The translations under genes were made by a program, and so were the position numbers. A stretch of DNA of 64,000 nucleotides from Persicaria tinctoria. Its lineage: Eukaryota > Streptophyta > Magnoliopsida > Caryophyllales > Polygonaceae. Numbering within the stretch: position 1 is the stretch's first letter; each line of letters opens with the position of its first letter. The notes below the pieces were generated by a model. That model saw nothing but the letters and a program-made list of their open reading frames with translations. It was not told the origin of the DNA and ran no database searches. Below are positions 44,296 through 56,809 of the stretch, one piece after another. The stretch spans positions 36,469,373 to 36,533,372 of the forward strand of contig JBANSL010000008.1 in assembly GCA_037127255.1 (NCBI GenBank), in the 5' to 3' direction.

Positions 44296-44831
44296 ACACT
44301 AGCTTGAGATTCCAAATTGGGCAATTGTGAACTGAAAAACTTCAGGCTTGCTTATCAACATCCATTGTCAAAAATATTCTCGACATTCAGTTACCTATTA
44401 ACCAAATTGAGGATCGGATTTACTAGTGGTCCGATATACAAGGTTGGTTCACAAGAGTGTCGGCCTACAAACTTACCTCTTTCCAAAATCACCTTGAGAT
44501 TGATAACAACACTTGGATTTGGAATCTCAACTCTCCTTAAGAATTTTATTTGGAAGATCACTCAGAATGGCCTATCGATTGCTGACAGGCGTTGTCAACG
44601 TGGTGTGCATATTCCGAGTACTTGTTGTCTATGCAATTCTGCTATCGAAGACGACACCTACTTGTTAATCATATATCCTTAATGAATCTACTACAATCCT
44701 TCCCACCAAATATTCGTAGAACAATTTCCGATTCAATTGTTAGATCACGCGATTTCAAGCCCATCCTAGATATCCTTGCGAACACATTCACCAAAAAAAA
44801 AAAAAAAAAAAAAAGATAAAGCACAAAGTTG
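44296..44831 (+). pseudogene. LINE reverse-transcriptase zinc-binding (zf-RVT) region, split part 1
   Basis: The plus frame 44317-44682 contains FIWKITQNGLSIADRRCQRG, then IPSTCCLCNSAIEDDTYLL. This has the layout of the zf-RVT domain of plant L1-type LINEs (W-hydrophobic, RG-x3-P-x-C-x-LC, E-D-x-HLL-like). An A run follows at 44793-44814. The continuation of the same element lies beyond the two copia insertions at 58425-58478 and from 63784. Confidence 0.65.
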
Positions 44832-46279
44832 TATGGAGAAGATGGTTCACATTATGTAATTTTCTTATTGTTATGTTCACTTGGTCAAGCCATTTTATGT
44901 AATAAGGCAAAAGACATTCATGTGCAAGGCACATATGAGCTAGTTGTAAGCTGTTTTGGCAGACTATTTAAGGCCAATCTCTTCTCTCCCAAAATAGTAG
45001 GGTTTGGGGATTGATGCCTCTCATTATGGCAATGAATGTCACTTTTCTTAAATGGCTCATTCTCCCCATTTGAATGCAGGGCCGACCCCGGGCAAGTGCA
45101 AAGTGTGCACTTGCACAGGGCCCTACATTTCGTTGGGCCTCACATATCTCAGGCCCAAGGTATACCTCTGTTTAAAAAAAAAAATTGTCTTGTACTCCAA
45201 TTTGCACGCTTCCTGGTGAATTGAAAGCAGGGAAGAGAAACCGAGAAAGGGCACGCGGCACGCCTCCCTCCCTTGCCTCTTCATCTTCTCGATCCATTTA
45301 ATTTCTCATATTCTCAAGAATACCTCTTCAATCTTCTTCCTTTCTTCAAAATTTCTCGAAATCTAAGCCCAATTAATGGTTGTTCACGCTTCTTCTCTAC
45401 AAATTAATCTTCTTTCGACTGTTGCTTGTTGGGGTCTGATTTGTTCTTCCGGCAGTTGAAGGTTTAAGGTACTCAATGCATTGCAGCAGGTCACCCACTA
45501 TTGGAGGTTTTGGTCCGGCTTCTTCTTCCTACCATTGCAGCAGGTCGCCGACCATTAGAGTAGGTCGCCCGTCGCGTGCTGTTTAAGCCTTTTTTGTGTT
45601 CCTGTAGGTATTCCGACCATGTTCAATTGTTTCCCCTCTTTTAGAATTGATAAAGTTAGTTTAGGGTTTGTTAATTGTGTTCATGTAGGTTACTGGTTTA
45701 GGGATTGTTGAGTAATTTGACTTTTAACCCCTCTTTTAGTGTTGATAAAGTTCCTGTAATTTGCACTCTAATTTTTTTGTGGCCTTTTGTAGTTGTGAAT
45801 TAAACTACAAATTGTGAATTAAACTACAAATTGTGATTACTGGTGTTGGACGAGCAAGAAATTAATTTCAAACTCGATCTATTCATAAACCAGTAACCTG
45901 CATTGAAAATCCTGTTATTGATGTGGATACTCGTGGGTATGATGACATTGAAACTAATGGTGGTGAAACCGAAACTATTTGATAAGTATTGTTTTGGTGT
46001 TATTTTGATTAATAATTATTTGGCAAGTATTTTGTTGTTATTTTGAATAAGAACTATTTTCTTACGTTGTGTTTCCTCCTCATATGGATAAAAGTAGATA
46101 AACGGGAATTATGTAAATTTCATCTAAAAAATTTGTCGAATACTATCACATTCAAGGTTTTGCACAGGGCCTCCGAAATCCATTGGCCGGCCCTGTTTGA
46201 ATGCAATAGTAAAGCTCTATTTTCATCACTTTATTTTGGTTGTTGAACCCACATTTGAGACACTTGTCTCGTTTTTACA
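44832..46279 (+). repeat. 5' LTR of copia-1 (interrupted by hAT)
   Basis: Removing the hAT and its extra target copy leaves about 321 bp, matching the 322-bp 3' LTR. The LTR ends TTTTACA, directly before the primer-binding site. Confidence 0.9.
45077..46195. mobile_element. hAT element in the copia-1 5' LTR, 1.1 kb
   Basis: Starts CAGGGCCGACC, ends GGCCGGCCCTG, and is flanked by the 8-bp target copy TTTGAATG (45069-45076 and 46196-46203). Both ends share TGCACAGGGCC phrases. The interior has leader-like pyrimidine-rich DNA and no complete transposase frame. Confidence 0.9.
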
Positions 46280-46291
46280 TGGTATCAGAGT
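46280..46291 (+). other. Primer-binding site of copia-1
   Basis: TGGTATCAGAGT is complementary to the 3' end of plant initiator-Met tRNA except the last base, and abuts the LTR. Confidence 0.85.
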
Positions 46292-46322
46292 TGTAAGGTG
46301 CGACTTTCATTGCTTCTTCATG

Positions 46323-47500
46323 TTGAGCCCAACTCGTAGTGAAGACTCTACACAACGACCATTGGACAATATGAACAATCAAGGTAACCTCAGGGATCCT
46401 TTAATTTTGTCTAATTCTGATCATTCGGGAGCTCAACTTGTTGTTGTGCTCTTTGATGGATCAAATTATATGACATGGAATATAGGCGTTATGATGGCAC
46501 TTGGAGCTAAGTGCAGGCTTGGGTTTGTGGATGGTTCATGTCCCAAACCAACTACATATTCTGTTGATTTGCAGAGGTGGATTCGATCTGATTTTACGGT
46601 AAGATGCTAGTTCTTGAACTCTATAAACAAAAATGTTGTTGAAGGGTTAATTTTTTTTCGAACCATCTAAGCACTCATGGGATGAAATAGTTGAACGATT
46701 TGGTCAATCAAATGTTCCACTTATTTATCAGATTAGGAAAAAACTTGGGAACATATCCCAGGGGAACATGTCTATTGATGAGGTTTATAATGCTTTTAAA
46801 CGGTAATGGGATGAGTTACATGTCCTTGGAAATCTTCCTGAGTGTTGTTGTGGTACTTTGTCTAAATGCTAGCTCTTCTGATTTAAAACGGAAGATCTCA
46901 GAAATTGAGTCCTGGAACAGATTGATGCAGTTGCTTGTGAGATTGAATGACAACTATAATGCAGCAAAGAATCGGATCCTTGCTATGGATCCTCTTCCTA
47001 CTCAATAGAGCCTATTACATTCTTCATCACGTAGAAATTGGGAATGATGCTTCAAGTGGGTAATTAGGGGATCAAGGGATCACACCTAATTCTAGTGTTA
47101 TGGCTGCAGACAGAGGTGGAAATGGTTTTCAGTACTCTAGAAGGAATACCAATCCTGGATTCAAGAAGGATTGGAAGGAATTAAAACGCTTGAAATATAA
47201 GAAGAAATGCTATCACCGCAACTATAGAGGGCACACAACTGAGCAATGCTTTAAGCTTCATAGGGTTTCATAATGGTTTAAGGAGCTGAAGGAGAAGGAT
47301 AAAGGCAATATGGGCACTAAGGGTTCAACTAATGCAGCTGGATCAGTGAAGTCTTATGTGCAAGGCAATCCTCTAGAGGACAAGTTTAGTGAGGGACAGG
47401 CAGATTCAGCTATGGTGAATGTTGTGTATCAAGAAATCATGAAGAAGATGAGGGGAAAGGCCCCTGTTGAGAACTCATTTGCGAATTTTGCAGGTAAACT

Positions 47501-47537
<37 letters not shown>

Positions 47538-47560
47538 TCATGCTAATGTTGTTTCAAAAG
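46323..47560 (+). pseudogene. copia-1 gag region
   Basis: The N-terminal gag motif (ILSNSDHSGAQLVVVLFDGS, then YMTWN) is at about 46405-46480. A W-x6-D-x-VRC motif lies near 46577-46607, with a TAG just after it. Several frame changes and stops follow up to 47280. The zinc knuckle near 47208-47250 has lost its second cysteine (Arg at that place). A (CT)n tract at 47503-47531 lies between gag and protease. Confidence 0.8.
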
Positions 47561-49510
47561 AAAGTTTTCCTGTTCAGTGGATTATAGATACTGGAGCAAT
47601 CGATCACATGATGGATGAATCTAGTGGCTTATTGAATAAAGTAAACTTGAGCAAGCCACCTTACATTGGTTTGCCAGATGGTTATGTTAAATCTGTTACA
47701 GAGATGGGGAAATCGTAGTTTACAAATCTTGTTATGCTTAATGATGTGTTTCTTTTACCTGACTTCAAGCATAGATTATTGCCAGTGGGTAAGATCCTTG
47801 ATGATAGTAATCTTATAGCTCTTTTCACCAAGACTCACTGTTATTTCCAGGACCCTGTGACTAAAGAGGCGGTGCTATCAGGACCAAGGAGGCATGGACT
47901 TTACCAGGTGTTGTCAGGAGGATCACGATCAAAATCTAATCATTTGATGACTAAGAGTTGTAATAAAGTTAGTGTTAGTTTGGATGTTGCTCATGCCAGA
48001 CTAGGACATACTTCCATCTCTAAATTGAAACATTTGCATCAATTCAGTTCATATTAGACCTGTCAAAACATAACCCGACCCGAAAACCCAACCCGACCGC
48101 CCGGAATGTTTTGGGTCACGACCCGAAAATTATGACCCGGAAATTTTTTTCGACTAAAACCCGAAAACTCGGAAATTTTCCAGGTAATCTGGGTTTCGAC
48201 CCGGTGACCCGATTGACCCGGTAATTTTGACCCGATTTACCCGGTGACCCGATTGACCCGGTTGATTTATAATTAAATATAATTAATTTTTTATATATAT
48301 AATTAAAATTTATTGTAAAATTATCAAATCATTATTTTTTTTATTTAAAAAATAAAAAATTGACAAACCCGAAATCGACCCGAAATGACCCGAAACCCGG
48401 TCAAACCCGGGTTCTAATCAACCCGGAAATACCTGGAACCCGTTTTACCCGAGACCCAAAGTGACCCGACCCAAACCCGACCTGAATGACCCGACGTTTG
48501 ACAGGTTTAGTTCATATGTTTTGGATAATTTTCATTGCGAATCTTGCTCCTTAGCTAAACATCATAGATTGCCATTTGAGAGAAATCTAACTATTGCCAT
48601 TAAGGCTTTTGATTTAATCCATATGGATTTATGGGGCCCTTATAAGGTAGCATCCTATAATGGTTGTCATTATTTCTTGACTGTGCGTGATGATTGCACC
48701 ATGATTACCTGGACCTTTATATTGAGAAACAAATTGCAGGTGCTCAACTCCATATGTGATTTTATTGCTTATGAAAAGAACTAGTTTGAGTGCAATGTTA
48801 AGTGCATTAGGACTTACAATGGAACAAAATTTGCTCAAAGAAAATGCACATATGTCTTGGCCTCTGAAGGACTTATTCATCATAAATTTATGCCTTAGAC
48901 TCCACAAAAGAATGGAAGAGTGGAGAGGAAGCATAGAAATCTTGTTGAGACTACAAGATCAATCAGAATCCATGATGGAATTCGTGTTAAATTTTGGGGA
49001 GAATGCTTGCTAGCTGCAACCCATGCGATCAATAAATAGCCTACAGAAGTGTTGAATTGGGAAACTCCTTATGAGAAGTTATTTGGGAAACCCGGCACTT
49101 ATGGTGAGCTCAATGTCATTGGTTGTCTATGTTACATGCATGTTGCACGTGATCAGAAAGACAAAATGGGGCCTAAGGCTAGGAAGGGAGCTTTGTTTGG
49201 TTATCCTTATGGTCATAAGGGGTACAAAATTTGGGATCTAAGTGCAAGTAAGGTTGTTATTAGCAGCGATTTCATTTTCAAGGGAGATATCTCACCTTTT
49301 AAATTGTCATCACGAAACCTCAATGATGATCATGATCTTGCTCATAACTCTTTGCCTCTTGTGAATCCTGCACCAGATGAATCCATTCAGCAATATCCAC
49401 TACCTGGTGATCATTTTGTACCACTAAACACATTACCCTCACCATCAAACACATTATCTTCACCATTAACCAATGCCTTACACCCACAAACAGATTCATC
49501 CTAAGTTATT
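47561..49510 (+). pseudogene. copia-1 protease and integrase region
   Basis: The aspartic protease motif WIIDTGAIDHMM is at 47579-47614. The gag-pre-integrase zinc motif (HARLGHTSISKL near 47992, and HCESCSLAK near 48534) is split by a hAT at 48055-48509. The integrase core (IHMDLWGPY near 48617) is followed by broken catalytic-core segments with an early TAG at 48781-48783. The C-terminal integrase segment is open at 49049-49504. Confidence 0.8.
48055..48509. mobile_element. hAT MITE rich in ACCCGACCCG repeats
   Basis: Starts TAGACCTGTCAAAAC, ends CGTTTGACAGGTTTA, and is flanked by the 8-bp target copy GTTCATAT (48047-48054 and 48510-48517). Both subterminal regions consist of ACCCGACCCG / GACCCGATTGACCCGG-type repeats around a short AT-rich core. 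It interrupts the integrase zinc region of copia-1. Confidence 0.9.
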
Positions 49511-49779
49511 CCTTCTTATATATCTTATTCACTCCAGTCAGATGGCCATACTGCACCTGCATAAGAGATCCCTTTACATGATTTACATGAATTTCCTCCT
49601 TTGAGGAGGTTTGTTAGGGAGAGATCATGATCTACAAGACTTCAGGATTATGTATGCAAGGATTCTAGAGAAAGGAATTCTATGTCACAGTCATTCCTGG
49701 CTACTTGTCTTGGTCAAATAGATGATGTTGATTATGACTTTGCATAGTCTTTTGCTTGTATGGCCTCTGACCTGGAACC

Positions 49780-51151
49780 TTATCAGTATCATCAGGCGGC
49801 TAGAAATGAGCAATGGGTTGCAGATATGAATCAAGAAATTCAGACCGTAGAGAATAATAAAACCTAGGAGCTGACAAATTTACCTTTTGGTAAGAAGGCA
49901 ATAGGCAGTAAATGGGTGTACAAAATTAAGTACAAGCCAGATGGGACTATTGAAAGGATAAGGCAAGATTGGTGGCAAAGGGTTATAATTAGATTAAAGG
50001 AAAAGATTATAAACATACATTCTCACTAGTGGTTAAGTTTGCACCAGTGAGAATTCTTATAGCAGTGGCAACTATGAAGAATTTATATTGGAATTTGCAT
50101 AAGTTAGATGTGAATAATGCCTTCTTGCATGGATTGCTTGATGAGGAAGTATACATGGAGCCTCTAGAGGGTTACACCATTGCTAAGCCATACCAAGTTT
50201 GCAGACTTCGAAAGTCAATTTATGGTCTAAATCAAGCTTCAAGACAATGGAACACTGGCAAATTCTTCACCAGAATGGGTTATACTCAGTCTCGTGAAGA
50301 TTACTCCATGTTTATAAAGTCAGCCCCAGGAGGTCTTGTTGCTGCTTTGGTGTATGTTGATGATTTGTTAATTATTGTTGATGATGAAAGTGTTATACAA
50401 GCTACCAAAGATGCTCTTCACAGGGCATTCACAATTAAAAATCTAGGGAAGGCAAGATACTTCTTGGGACTTGAGATTTTGAGATCTCATAAAGGAACAA
50501 TGTTGCATCAAAGGAAATATATTGTGGACATACTTGAGGACTGTAAAATCACATATTGTAAGGCTGATGTATTTCCTCTTCCTAGAGGACTTAAATTATC
50601 AACAAATAGTGGTCCTAATATGGAAGATCAAGAGAGATACTAAAGGATAATTGGTAGACTGTTATTTCTCAACTTAACTAGATCAGACATTACATATGTT
50701 GTTTAACATCTAAGCCAGTTTATGCAAGAGCGGAAGAGCCCAGATAGCCACATTTTGATGCCGCTATGCATGTGATTAGGTACCTATAAAGGGTACAATA
50801 TATGTTTGTCTATTCTATTCTTCCAATTCTGCTTTGACAATATCATTATTTTGTGAGGCGGATTGGGGGAAGGGGGGGCATGCCAGTTTAGTGACAAATC
50901 ACTCACTGGATATTGTGTGTTATTTGGCCACAATTTAGTTTCCTAGAAGATCAAGAAGTAGAATACAGTATTGAAATCGTTATCAGAAGCAGAATGCAGG
51001 AGTACGTCCACCACTAGCAGTGAACTTATGGGTTGAAGGGGTGTTGAGAAGGTTCAACATTGTTATGCCCATGCCCATACCCCTTTATTGTGACAATAAA
51101 GATGCAATGCACATTGTTGAGAACCTTGTTTTCCATGAGAGAACAAAGCAT
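49780..51151 (+). pseudogene. copia-1 reverse transcriptase and first part of RNase H
   Basis: RT begins near 49790 (QWVADMNQEIQ, KAIGSKWVYKIKYKPDGT). The longest open piece, 50029-50643, has LDVNNAFLHGLLDEEVYMEP, SIYGLNQASRQWN and the catalytic YVDD (50353-50364). A TAA at 50641 and further breaks follow. RNase H motifs run to VFHERTKH at 51151, where the CACTA inserted. Confidence 0.85.
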
Positions 51152-51499
51152 CACTAGTACAAAAATACTCATTAAGAGCGGTTATTTATAGGGAAGGACA
51201 GCGCTTATTGATGTGATGTTAATCAAAGCGCCATGAGTATCGGTAAGAGCGGAAAATCAAAAGCGTTGTTAAAATGGGAAGGACTGCGGTTTTTAGTGTA
51301 AAGCGCTGTTAAACTTGTTTTTTTTATTTTTGTAAAAAAAAATTATAGAAGACAGCGGTTTTTAAAAAAATCGTTGTTACAATTACAAGGATAGCGGTTT
51401 TTTACAAAAAAAACGTTATCATTCTTCTTTTTTAAAAAAAATTAATTTTTTCGCTAAAAGACAGCGGTTTTTCTAAAAAACCACTGTCTATGCATATTT

Positions 51500-53183
51500 T
51501 TTTTTCCGCCAGCTGAAATTAATATATTCATCCAGAAATCCCGGTTAATAATGTGAACAATCGACCATATCCAGATTCAAATGCACAAATGAACCCAACA
51601 ATATCATTTCACACACAAAGAGTACCAAATACTTGAATTGTCATAACAAAGTCAAAAATGTTAAATTCATGCATCAAAATGAAAACGAAATGTCTAATAT
51701 GTTTAAGTACAAAAAAGTATTTCCTAGATAATCATACTAATTCCTAGATAATCAAAATGATTCCCGTCTACCTTACCCACGAGTCGCTTCCTACTATCGG
51801 TAGTCGAAACACACCTAAATATTCACATTCAGTCGAAGAAACGGTTCCAGAAATTCAAGCCATTCTTCCTTTACCTCATTGATTTGACTTACTGTAAATG
51901 AGGAGCCTGAACTTGGAAAGTACTACAAAAGAGTTTGTTAAACCAAAATCAGTCAGTTTATATTCATGCATTTAATATTTAATATATAAAGAGAAGAACA
52001 CTAAACATTTAGACATACCGACTTGGGGATAAAGTCGACACCTTGTTATATAATGTCTCTCATGTATCGACATATGTAAAACCCACATTACTCATCATTT
52101 GGTTGAAGAGGACACTAGTTAGAAAAAAATAAGAGTTGAGCATCGTATTGGAGATCATTTCATCATTATATACATACAACGAAAGTAAATGAATGAATGC
52201 AATTTATATTATACATAAAAATGCAATATTTAAATAAGGATATGAATGATATTATTGAACAAAAGAGAGTTGTATTACAGAATGATATGGATTGCACAGG
52301 AAAAATCAAGTCTCCAACAAACATGGAGAAATTCAAATTACTCTAGATACAAGCAATCATTGAACTTGTAACATTCACAAAAATAGATTAAATGATACAC
52401 AAGAATTGACTGTGGTTAAGAAGTAGTACAACTTACTTGCTCCGACGTGCCTTTTTTCTCTAGAAAACAATGGGGCATGCACCACTGGACAAGAGGGAGC
52501 AACCCAACTATTAGAATGACTTTGATCTAAACACTTATCATGATATATAATCAATGAAATAATAAATTTGTTTGATCTCATCGTATATATAACTGGCTTT
52601 TAAAAGAAGTTGATGGACATCTTGCTCATTCATTCATCTCGACTATAATACATCTCTTTATTCGCATAAGTTTGAAATGCAAAAAATGGAATGGCATAAG
52701 ATTATTCCGAGTCCCTGACTGTAATAGGTTTTAGGAGTGTGCAAGTCACAACTAGACAATAAATATCAACTCAAAAAAGGAAATCGGAAGTCACTTGTTT
52801 GATTTAAGATACTTGTTTGGTTTGCATCTATGGGGTGCTACGTATGAATTCTCTGCAACAGTTCAGTACTTTGAACAACCTCATACTCGAAATCATGAAT
52901 CACCTCCAGTTAACGGTTAAACAAAGCAATAGGAAAAGACAAACAAGCAAGATAAATTGGACCAAGTTCTTGCTCTTTGTAACAGGTAAGCTGCCCCACA
53001 TTAAACAATGGGATATTGTATTGACCTTATCTTGAAAAAAAAAACAGCAAATGAAATAGTAATATCGATCTTTACACCTCTAGGCCTCTAGGGAAACATA
53101 CAGTAGAAGACTAGAAGGGGATGTAAACATATAGTAGAAGGGAAACATATGGTAGAAGGGGACCAAGTTCTGGCTGCATAAAG
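51500..53183. other. Non-coding interior of the CACTA element
   Basis: AT-rich DNA with only short frames (for example 52375-52581 minus). No transposase or captured gene was recognised. Confidence 0.45.
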
Positions 53184-53588
53184 GTGAAGCACTGCTTGTG
53201 CTGGTTTAGACCGAAACTGATGGAAATCGAGCACGGCTGTTCACAAACCAGTAGAAGGCGGGATGATGAAGCGCAGAACCGAGGAAGAATGTCAAAATCA
53301 AACTCAAATAAAACTCAAATTCCGCTCAATCTAGTGCTTACCTTGAAGCGTTTGATCGATGACGATGGAGATTGGCAGGACTGTGGTGAGCGTCTCGACA
53401 GGACTGGTAGGTGCTCGTCGGCTCGACAGGACTGTTGGAGATCGACAGGACTGGTAGGTGCTCGCCGACGGTTGGAAGGGCGGTCGGAAGTAGCCTCGTC
53501 GACGGCGCCGGTGATGTCGACTGCAGGCACGACAACAATCGATCGGCCGACAATTCGAGATTTCGCGGAATTAGGGCTGCCTGATTGA
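53184..53588 (+). other. GC-rich exon-like segment of the CACTA element
   Basis: A 134-codon plus frame, Arg/Asp/Ser-rich, contains tandem phrases around CGACAGGACTGGTAGGTGCTC (near 53396 and 53445). All frames are partly open because of composition. It may be a captured leader or first exon. No family was recognised. Confidence 0.3.
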
Positions 53589-53924
53589 GATTTTGGGGCA
53601 AAGCAAATTTGCGGTTTCCTTATAAAAATAATTCACATGTTTTTTTTTTCAAACTTAATTTGGTGCAAAAAAATTTCACGATAGAGCTAGGCAGGCAATT
53701 CAAGATTTGGCGGGTTTTTCTTTTGGACAACGTTTTTATTAAAAAAAACGCTAAGGAAGGCTTTACTTTAATAGCGCTTGTTTTATACAAGCGCTATTGT
53801 ATAAAAAATAATTTTTTTAAAAATAGTTTAAATACATTCTCAACGCTTTTTTGAAAAAAACGTTGTGCTTTCCTTATATTAATAGCGCTTGTTTTATACA
53901 ACCGCTATTGTCTAAAAAAATATA

Positions 53925-54011
53925 CGGAAATTTCGCCATGCACCCCTGGGATATTGCAATTTTCGCGAGGTATACAACTCTTTTGCCTCGTGCCCTTGTC
54001 TGTTAAATTGA
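53925..54011 (+). repeat. MULE-2 left TIR (internally deleted)
   Basis: Inverse of 57525-57657, but an internal stretch of about 45 bp (the TTTCGTGTGGTGCCCCTGAGG part) is missing here. Confidence 0.8.
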
Positions 54012-54239
54012 ACAGGCTTGTGTGTCCTCCGTTAGTTTGTAATTTAAAAAAGAAAAGAAAAGAAAGCAAGCCAGAGAACAGACGACTGAGACGATAGAGC
54101 GAAGAAAGGGCGACAACACGAAAAAGACCAGCGCTGCCGCCGGGAGGAGAAGTTGCTGCTCGCTTGCTCGGATCCGGTGCTCGAAGGCCAGGTCGCTGCT
54201 GCTGTGTCTAGGAAGAACATTGTTGCTGCTGCTCGAAGG

Positions 54240-55350
54240 GCATCCGGCGCTGCCAGGTGAGTACCATAATCTAGGGTTTGGGGATTTGGGGGTTAGGGGT
54301 GAGGCAGGTGAGGATTTGGGTGCATAATCCGGCGCTATTGTTGTTGCTCGAACGTCGTTGCTGCTGCTTGAAGGGTCTCTTTTTGTGTTCAAATTCAGGA
54401 ATTTGGGGTTCTGATTTTCTATTTAATCGTTGCTTCTTGTTTATGTGTGCAATTGGAATTGGATATGAAACTGAGGGTCTGTTTGTTTATGCAATTGGAA
54501 ATGGATTTGAATCTTTGCTTGTTTATGAAACTCTGTTTGTTTATGAAACTGAGGGTCTGTGCAATTGTTTGTTTCTGTGTGCATAGGGTCTGTTTGTTTA
54601 TGAAACAGATGGTCTGTTACTCTGTTTGCTTCTTGTGTTTCGAACTTTCGATTGAATGCGGTTCTCAGTGCATTTGCTAAATCTTCTAGCTTCATCTTGT
54701 GTGAAAGAACAAATCATAGTTTTCAGATTTTGTCCATTTATCAAGCAGATGAGGTGAACATCAACTTTTAAAGACTTTCCCGATTTCTATTGCTTGTTTG
54801 AACTTTGAATTTCACTTCGTTTATAATTGTTGTTACATATAAGAACCTTGCATTGCTTTATCTTCTGAACCAATATAAAGTGCATGCATTTGCGAGGAGG
54901 AAAACATTGATTTGATCAAGTGCAACTGGTGAGTGGCAAATCCCTTGGGGTGGTTGAAGCCCCTCCTTGCCCCGCTGCATACAGCACAAAGGAACTTGTG
55001 GTGATCCGTTAGTGCTACCTGGTCTATGAATCTATGATAACTATTGATACACTGTAACAGTTTATTTCTTCTATCTCTTTCCCCTTCTTCTTTTTTCAAT
55101 TTTCCTACCTCAACTTTTGGCCAAGGTATTTTCAAAAGGAACTTTTTCTCTGAATCCCGATGAAGATCAATATCTTACTAGTGGCTAGTCAGAACTAGGG
55201 ATGATTCTCTTTCGGCTCCTCTCGTAACTCTTACCTTCTACAAAAATGAACACACTAAGAATGAATTTACTTATGTTAAAGATAGTTTGATTTTCCTGAA
55301 TTGTAATGTTATATATGTACTATTGGATTGTAATTTTTCCCCCCTAAAAT
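54240..55350. other. MULE-2 left-arm interior with low-complexity repeats
   Basis: A splice-donor-like CAGGTGAGTA at 54255 is followed by intron-like DNA. At 54430-54640, TCTGTTTGTTTATGAAACTG and ATTGGAAATGGATTTGAAT phrases repeat and keep small frames open. No family was recognised. Confidence 0.45.
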
Positions 55351-55355
55351 TTTTT

Positions 55356-55425
55356 AGCCTATTAGCTCAACCGGTAGAGCAATGTGCCTAGACACAAGGT
55401 GTGGGTTCGAATCCCACATGGGCTA
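55356..55425 (+). tRNA. tRNA-like sequence T5
   Basis: AGCCTAT/ATGGGCT acceptor, D arm GCTC/GAGC, T arm GTGGG/CCCAC with loop TTCGAAT. Box A (TAGCTCAACCGG) and box B (GGTTCGAATCC) both match the polymerase III consensus perfectly. The anticodon arm is abnormal: TGTG/CACA with a 6-base loop CCTAGA. It faces T6 across 162 bp. No T-run terminator lies just downstream. Confidence 0.6.
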
Positions 55426-55587
55426 TATAGATCAATACCGTACATGTTACATAAAGTGATATGGATGTTTCAATAATTTGTTTATGACAACAACTCACGT
55501 CTTTGTGTATGAATCCATATCTAATCGATCATGAGTTCAAAGATACTATTTTTAGTGACATGGTGAACAACCGAGTAAGTTCAAAGT

Positions 55588-55660
55588 TAGCCTACATGGG
55601 AGTCGAACCCACATCCTTGTGTATGAACACATCGCTCTTCCAATTGAACAAATAGGCTTA
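55588..55660 (-). tRNA. tRNA-like sequence T6, convergent with T5
   Basis: On the minus strand AGCCTAT/GTAGGCT acceptor strands pair, the D region reads TTCAATTGGAAGAGC, and the T arm GTGGG/CCCAT contains box B GGTTCGACTCC. The central hairpin TGTGT/ACACA has a 4-base loop TCAT, too small for a functional anticodon loop. Same family and orientation rule as T2. Confidence 0.6.
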
Positions 55661-56389
55661 TACAAATGCAAAACGATTATTAATGTTTAGAGTTGATAAG
55701 CTTATCTAAAGCATTTTAAATCCATTATACCTGAAAATCACAATTTGACAAATGACCAGAGTACATCCAATAGTACTAACAAACATGACATAAACCGCTT
55801 ATCTTCATCAATGCACATAAATATAAGTTCACAATTTGACAAATGACCAGAGTTCACCAGAAGGCTTCGCAGATTGCTTACTTGGATTTTACATGACCTC
55901 TCACCATGTAACCACCTCAAGTATGATAAATGCAGAGGTAATAATTACAACCTTTAAACGTTAACTAAATAGAAGAAACCTCTATGTATACAAATAGAGA
56001 AAGTATACAATAAAGTGTATTGAAACAAATTCAGAAGTGATAAGCATCTTGGAAAGTGGGTTCCTTTACATATTGTAGGAATTTGAGGCGAGTATGGGTA
56101 ATTTTTCTATGGGTTACCTAGTTTTTAGTTTGATTATGCATATAAAACAACCTAGCTGATCAATCAAGGCAACAACATAAAAGACTAACATCTATTAGTT
56201 TTAAATAGCTAAACATCTCCAATTAAATAGCTACACTCCTAAACGGAATCACTTAGTAAAACTGTACCTCCTAATAAATAAATAAATCAAAGCCATTGAG
56301 CAAATAAATAACTATAAAACCAAACAAATGTGCACCAGTTTATTTTCAAAGCTTATAAAGAAGATGGGTATAATGAAAATATAATTCAC
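55661..56389. other. MULE-2 right-arm interior
   Basis: No gene. The phrase CACAATTTGACAAATGACCAGAGT occurs twice (55739 and 55831). Confidence 0.4.
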
Positions 56390-56515
56390 CTTTTTGTATA
56401 ATGAAAGAATATCTTTTTCTTCAAATGGGAGATAACCTGCCATGAGAACATAAAGAATCACACCACAAGACCAAACATCTGCAGCATCACCATTGTATCC
56501 CTTTCCAGTTAAAAC
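56390..56515 (-). pseudogene. Captured CIPK (CBL-interacting protein kinase) exon
   Basis: A 42-codon minus-strand exon is bounded by an acceptor before 56515 and a donor GTGAAT after 56390. It encodes [20 protein letters not shown] and [12 protein letters not shown], the kinase subdomain VIII-IX segment characteristic of plant CIPKs, which act with CBL calcium sensors. The exon is uninterrupted and in good condition, but the ATP site, catalytic loop and NAF regulatory motif are absent. Capture of a single exon between TIRs makes MULE-2 a Pack-MULE. Confidence 0.85.
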
Positions 56516-56809
56516 CTGAAGAGTTGCTTTAGAAGAAAGAATTAGAGAAAGCAAGATGTGGTTCTTTCAGATTTATCCAGATTAAAAAATCTAATTCCTA
56601 TTGCATGGCATAAACCAAACAATTCGACAAATTTGAAACATAATCCACAAGGTATTTAATTGATAAACTAAACTAATAAGAATAGCTGTGTGGGATATCT
56701 ACTGTATTTTATCAAAGAAAATAATGTTAAGATCAGATTGATCAATCAGGAGAGAGCTACAAGCACATCTTTTGCCTTTTCTTAATTCAAAATTTTCCGC
56801 CGATAAAAC

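Noticed and set aside
46197..46610. Using the upstream in-frame ATG at 46197 as the copia-1 gag start
   Set aside because: Those codons lie in the end of the LTR and primer-binding site; the gag motifs start after 46323.
51500..53900. Search for an autonomous CACTA transposase
   Set aside because: No frame with transposase motifs was found; the element appears non-autonomous.
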